Source: [Actinomadura] parvosata subsp. kistnae (lineage in GTDB: Bacteria; Actinomycetota; Actinomycetes; Streptosporangiales; Streptosporangiaceae). From it: a DNA stretch of 64,000 nt. The DNA lies in the NCBI RefSeq assembly GCF_900323885.1, contig NZ_OOHJ01000030.1:310001-374000 (forward strand), given 5' to 3'. The notes beneath the pieces are model-generated. The model was not told the origin of the DNA. It did not search any database and worked only from the letters and a program-made list of their open reading frames with translations. Below, piece after piece: positions 60,762 to 64,000 of the stretch; the first letter of the stretch is position 1, and every line of letters begins with the position of its first letter. The position numbers and the translations under genes are program-made.

Positions 60762-61496
60762 ATGTCGAACACCACCATCTCCCCCCAGACCCGCCGCCAG
60801 GTCGAGCGGTTCCTGGACTTCTCGGTACACGTCGGCGGGCTGCAGGAGGACGACGTGCTGGCGCTGCTGCGCGAGCAGGGCATCACCACCCTGGAGGCGC
60901 TGGTCGGCAAGGTGCTCACCGCGCCCCGCTCGGCCGCGCCCGTCGGGGTGGACCCGATCCGGGCGCTGGCCCGCTCCCCCCAGGCGGGGCCCGTCCGGCA
61001 CCGGCCGCCGTCCATGGCCGTCGTCCTCGACGGGGTCGAGCACGACCCGCAGGACCTGTCGCGCTACGACGGCAGGCCGCTGACCTTCATCTACGGCGCG
61101 CGCGAGCTGGTCGCGCTCACCGACGACACCGCGCTGAACGGCGCGCTCTGGGCGGCCTCACAGCTGCGGGGAGCGCAGACGGCGACGGGCGACCCCCGGC
61201 CGCCGACGCAGGGAGAAGTCCAGATGTTCGAGCACGTCGACTACGGCGGCGACTGGTTCTGGCTGGGGGCGCGGCAGGCGTACAACGACCTGACGGGCGT
61301 CCACCATGGACCGTTCCACGCCCACGACTGGAACGACGAGATCAGCTCCCTGGGCGGCACGAACTGCACCGTCCGCTACTACGAGCACATCAACTTCGGC
61401 GGCAGCTCCATCCTCATCGCCCCGAACACCGACGTGCCCACCCTCGTCCCGAGCGGCTGGAACGACCGCATCTCCTCCGTCTGGAACGTGGGCTAA
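60762..61496 (+). CDS. beta/gamma-crystallin fold protein (peptidase inhibitor I36-like)
   Basis: The 244-residue protein has a helical N-terminal region (about 1-100). A C-terminal beta/gamma-crystallin domain (about 155-244) has paired Greek-key motifs: VQMFEHVDYGGDWFWLGARQ with WNDEISSLGG, and VRYYEHINFGGSSILIAPNT with WNDRISSVW. The N/D-D-x-I-S/T-S Ca2+-binding signature occurs twice (NDEISS, NDRISS). There is no signal peptide. ATG 60762 has AGGAAGGG upstream. Its function is unknown; intracellular Ca2+-binding stress proteins share the fold. Confidence 0.82.
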   Translation: MSNTTISPQTRRQVERFLDFSVHVGGLQEDDVLALLREQGITTLEALVGKVLTAPRSAAPVGVDPIRALARSPQAGPVRHRPPSMAVVLDGVEHDPQDLSRYDGRPLTFIYGARELVALTDDTALNGALWAASQLRGAQTATGDPRPPTQGEVQMFEHVDYGGDWFWLGARQAYNDLTGVHHGPFHAHDWNDEISSLGGTNCTVRYYEHINFGGSSILIAPNTDVPTLVPSGWNDRISSVWNVG

Positions 61497-61733
61497 GCGC
61501 GTATCCAGAAGTTCTGCCTGTAACAGGGCGTGAGATCGTCAAGGCGGTTAGGCATTGACATGGGCCTCGCCGGGGGTTGGATCGAGGTTGCTCACACCGT
61601 CTCTCCGGTCCCGGCGAGGTCGTGGTCAGTATGCGCCCTCCTGTCGTGTTCGCCAATGCTCCGGCCGCCTCCATCGAGCACCTGCAGGCGGAGTTACGCG
61701 GCCGCTGGCGGCAGGCGATGCGGGCGGTGACCG

Positions 61734-62672
61734 GTGATGGTGCTGTTGTCGCTGCACGGGCTGCCACCGGCACAGATCGCTGACCTGCTCGGCTACGACC
61801 CGGGCACGGTGCGCCGCTGGATCGGGCGGTTCAACCGGCTGGGCGTGGCGGGCCTGGCCGACCGTCCCCGCCCCGGACGCCCGCGGCGGGGTGGCCGGCG
61901 GCTGGTGCGCCGCATCGCCGCGCTGCTGACCCGGCCCGGACCATGGACGATCCCCAGGCTGTGGCGGTGGCTGAACCGGCCCGCCCTGAGCCGCCGCACC
62001 CTGTACCGGCGGGTGCGCCTGGTGGCCATCTGGCGGCGGCCCAAACTGATCGCCCAAGGAGACCCGGACCGCTGGCGGATCCTGCTCGACCTCACCGCCC
62101 GGCTACGGGCGCTGCCACGCGGCGCGGTGGTGTGGGCCGCCGACGAGACCCACGTGCACTGGCTGCCGCACGTCCGCTCCAGCTGGACGCTGCGCACGCA
62201 CCGCCCAGAGGTTCTCACGCCGGGCAAGAACCGGCAGGTCACCGTGCTCGGCGCACTGGAGATGACCACCGGCCGATGGGTGTACCGACTCGGCCGCCGA
62301 CGCGCGACCGACTTCCTGCTCCTGCTCGACCAGGTGCTCGCCGCGTTCCCGGCCGCCCCGGCAATCGTCGTGATCTGCGACAACGACAGCATCCACCACG
62401 CCAAGGCCGTCACCGCCTACCTGGACAAGCACCCTCGCCTGGAGCTGCTGTACGGAGCGCGCTACAGCCCGCACGACAACCCCGTCGAACGCATCTGGGC
62501 GTCACTGAAGGCGTTCATCGCCAACACCGCCGTCACCTGGCCCGGCCGACTCCGGCAGATCCACGCCTTCTTCCGCGCCCGCTCACCCGACCAGTTCCTG
62601 ACCGCCGCGATCCCCGAAGTCAGCCCCTGGCTCCCCGCCGGTTACAAGCGGAACTACTGGAATGCCGCTTAG
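61734..62672 (+). CDS. IS630 family transposase, N-terminus in another frame
   Basis: The 312-residue frame carries a helix-turn-helix (LHGLPPAQIADLLGYDPGTV, RRWIGRFNRLGVAGLADRPR) and a DDE domain: VVWAADETHVHWLPH, AIVVICDNDSIHHAKAVTAY, and YSPHDNPVERIWASLKAFIA. The first 50 or so residues (PAASIEHLQAELRGRWRQAM) are in a different frame ending near 61780. This may be a disabling mutation or programmed frameshifting, which some IS630 elements use. Terminal repeats were not located. Confidence 0.8.
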   Translation: MMVLLSLHGLPPAQIADLLGYDPGTVRRWIGRFNRLGVAGLADRPRPGRPRRGGRRLVRRIAALLTRPGPWTIPRLWRWLNRPALSRRTLYRRVRLVAIWRRPKLIAQGDPDRWRILLDLTARLRALPRGAVVWAADETHVHWLPHVRSSWTLRTHRPEVLTPGKNRQVTVLGALEMTTGRWVYRLGRRRATDFLLLLDQVLAAFPAAPAIVVICDNDSIHHAKAVTAYLDKHPRLELLYGARYSPHDNPVERIWASLKAFIANTAVTWPGRLRQIHAFFRARSPDQFLTAAIPEVSPWLPAGYKRNYWNAA

Positions 62673-62685
62673 GACCTGCAGATTA

Positions 62686-64000
62686 TTAACACGCGGGTTT
62701 GATCTTGTTGGCGGCCTTGGTGTCTTCGGCGAGGACGCGTGCGTGCAGGACGCGCAGCAGCCCAGGCGGGGTGGGTGCGGGTGGGATGTGGGTGCCGTGC
62801 TGATCGAGGAGTAGGCCGATGCTTCGGGTGGTGCGGTAGGCGGTGGTCCGGCTGGTGCCGAACAGAACCGCCAGGGGTTCGATGGCAAGGCCCAGCCGCT
62901 GGTGCAGCACCGTGAGCAGGACCTGGTCGGTGAACGCCACAGTGGGCGGCCGGCCCGCTTTGATTCGCGGGCGTTGCTGATCGCGGGCTTGCAGGTTGAT
63001 GGTCAGGCGGTCCAGTTCCGGGCGGGGCATGCCGGTCAGGGTGGGATCGGACAGGACCTGCGGGTCCCACCGTTCGGCCGGTTGGTCGTGACCGGTGGCG
63101 TCGGGGTCGGTGTCCAGGGTGGGGTGCAGGGTGTAGTTCCAGTCGCCGTGGAAGAGGTGCCGGGTCAGGGGCAGGGCGGCCAGCTCGGCGTCGCTGACGC
63201 GGGCGCCGAGCGGGTAGACGCCGGTGTCAAGTGCGGCCTGCACTTGCAATCCGGTGCTCGTGGTGGTGGCGGCGATGCTGTTGACCACCACTTCGTGGCT
63301 GGTCAGCGGTCTGCCGCGCCAGTTCATCGTGATGTGGGCGAACAGCCGGTGCTCCACCTTGTTCCATTTCGAGGTTCCGGGCGGCAGGTGGCAGACGGTG
63401 ATGGTCAGGCCGGTCTCGGCGGCCAGAGCGGCCAGTTCGCTCTTCCAAGCGCGGGTGCGGTAGCCGTTCGCGCCGCCGGCATCGGCGGTGATCAGCAGCC
63501 GGGTGGCCTGCGGGTAAGCGGCGCTGCCCTGGGCATGCCACCAGCGGCGGATGGAGGCGACCGCGAACGCGGCGGTGTCGTGGTCGGTGCCGACGTTCAC
63601 CCAGCCGGTGTTGGCCGCGATGTCGTAGATGCCGTACGGGATCGCCTTCCCGGATGCGGACTCGGCGAAGTCGTGGACGTTGACCAGCACCGGCTCACCG
63701 GCCGGCCGCCACTCCCGTCCGGCGTTCTTGAACGGCCCGAGCAGTTCCTTCTTCTTGGTGTCCACGCTGATCACCGGCTGTCCGGCATCGCGATACGCGC
63801 GGACCTGCTCATTGAGGTGGCGGAACTGCGCATCGCGATCCGGGTGCCGGCCGCCCTCCAGCGTCTTGGCGTTGCCCTGCAGGCTGAACCCCTCAGTGCG
63901 CAGGATGTCGGCGACGGTGTCGGCCGACACCCGGTGCCCCTGGCCGGTGAGCTCACCGGCCAGCTTGCGGGTGGACTTGGTGGTCCAGCGCAGCGGCGAG
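62686..64000 (-). CDS. ISAzo13 family transposase, 5' end beyond right edge
   Basis: The frame is open from 62686 to the window edge, about 438 codons. It includes WTTKSTRKLAGELTGQGHRV at the edge, GQPVISVDTKKKELLGPFKN, LLITADAGGANGYRTRAW, and HLPPGTSKWNKVEHRLFAHI. These are the ISAzo13 DDE blocks (DTKKKE, ADxGGSN-like, KWNxxEHR). The start lies outside the window, so this is a partial gene. It is convergent with the IS630 transposase, 13 bp apart. Confidence 0.87.
   Translation of the reverse strand, partial: SPLRWTTKSTRKLAGELTGQGHRVSADTVADILRTEGFSLQGNAKTLEGGRHPDRDAQFRHLNEQVRAYRDAGQPVISVDTKKKELLGPFKNAGREWRPAGEPVLVNVHDFAESASGKAIPYGIYDIAANTGWVNVGTDHDTAAFAVASIRRWWHAQGSAAYPQATRLLITADAGGANGYRTRAWKSELAALAAETGLTITVCHLPPGTSKWNKVEHRLFAHITMNWRGRPLTSHEVVVNSIAATTTSTGLQVQAALDTGVYPLGARVSDAELAALPLTRHLFHGDWNYTLHPTLDTDPDATGHDQPAERWDPQVLSDPTLTGMPRPELDRLTINLQARDQQRPRIKAGRPPTVAFTDQVLLTVLHQRLGLAIEPLAVLFGTSRTTAYRTTRSIGLLLDQHGTHIPPAPTPPGLLRVLHARVLAEDTKAANKIKPAC

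Noticed and set aside
1..64000. CRISPR arrays or large repeat-spacer structures
   Set aside because: No regularly spaced repeats of 25-40 bp were seen; the 10-bp and 16-bp repeats have no spacers.
1..64000. A compact biosynthetic gene cluster
   Set aside because: Monooxygenases, an SDR and a prenyl synthase occur, but they are scattered with separate regulators and no NRPS, PKS, RiPP or terpene core enzyme accompanies them.

Overview
This is GC-rich (roughly 70%) actinomycete chromosome. GTG and TTG starts are common, start-stop overlaps (ATGA, GTGA, TTGA) are frequent, and TetR, LuxR and LysR regulators abound. The gene mix suggests Streptosporangiales (Nonomuraea-like), but that placement is only a guess. 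The window is an accessory region: many intact small operons lie among transposase remnants, truncated genes and recombination scars.

Layout. 1-3.6 kb: a DUF4236 protein cut by the left edge, a hypothetical protein, and a divergent pair of a 'beta family' protein and a possible HEPN-fold protein. 4.2-9.5 kb: a flavin monooxygenase / epimerase / TetR operon with matching operators, and a TetR / CocE-type hydrolase operon. 9.6-13.6 kb: nhaA and a two-gene ABC exporter. 13.6-20.4 kb: mostly debris (monooxygenase, ISL3 transposases, GNAT, hemerythrin, SDR remnants) with a few intact small genes. 20.4-24.3 kb: CBS plus ArsB/NhaD-type transporter, STAS protein, trkA remnant and TrkH. 24.4-34 kb: monooxygenase/TetR, quinone reductase/GlxA-type regulator, DUF998 membrane protein, GbsR/monooxygenase, and a CPA1 Na+/H+ antiporter. 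34-40.3 kb: a truncated monooxygenase beside an IS with terminal repeats, a membrane-anchored STAND/TPR ATPase, and a receiver-degenerate response regulator. 41.6-42 kb: a tRNA 3' fragment next to an integrase remnant. 42-49.7 kb: DUF1330, LysR, a variant polyprenyl synthase, TetR/monooxygenase, LysE exporter/metallophosphoesterase, and a CGNR regulator. 49.8-64 kb: a histidine kinase/response regulator pair next to a MacAB-like efflux operon, LuxR and LysR regulators, a beta/gamma-crystallin protein, and IS630 and ISAzo13 transposases.

The most striking signal is a 19-nt sequence, GCCGGGAAGYCTGGTCGGC, found seven times between 9.6 and 34 kb. Each copy lies on the coding strand, 13-87 nt before a start codon and usually just after a TAGGGT-like -10 hexamer. 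The genes that follow are nhaA, the ABC exporter, CBS-arsB/nhaD, STAS, trkH, the DUF998 protein and the CPA1 antiporter. It looks like the 5' end of a structured leader RNA controlling a monovalent-cation regulon. A second stem can form with the 3' half of the element and would exclude the first. Two copies (trkH, CPA1) are followed by a 7-8 codon leader ORF whose stop overlaps the transporter start. It may be a known antiporter riboswitch class or a new one; a covariance-model search would decide.

A second theme is flavin monooxygenases, six loci in all (four intact, one truncated, one pseudogene). Each intact one is paired with its own regulator, and three show clear operator palindromes.
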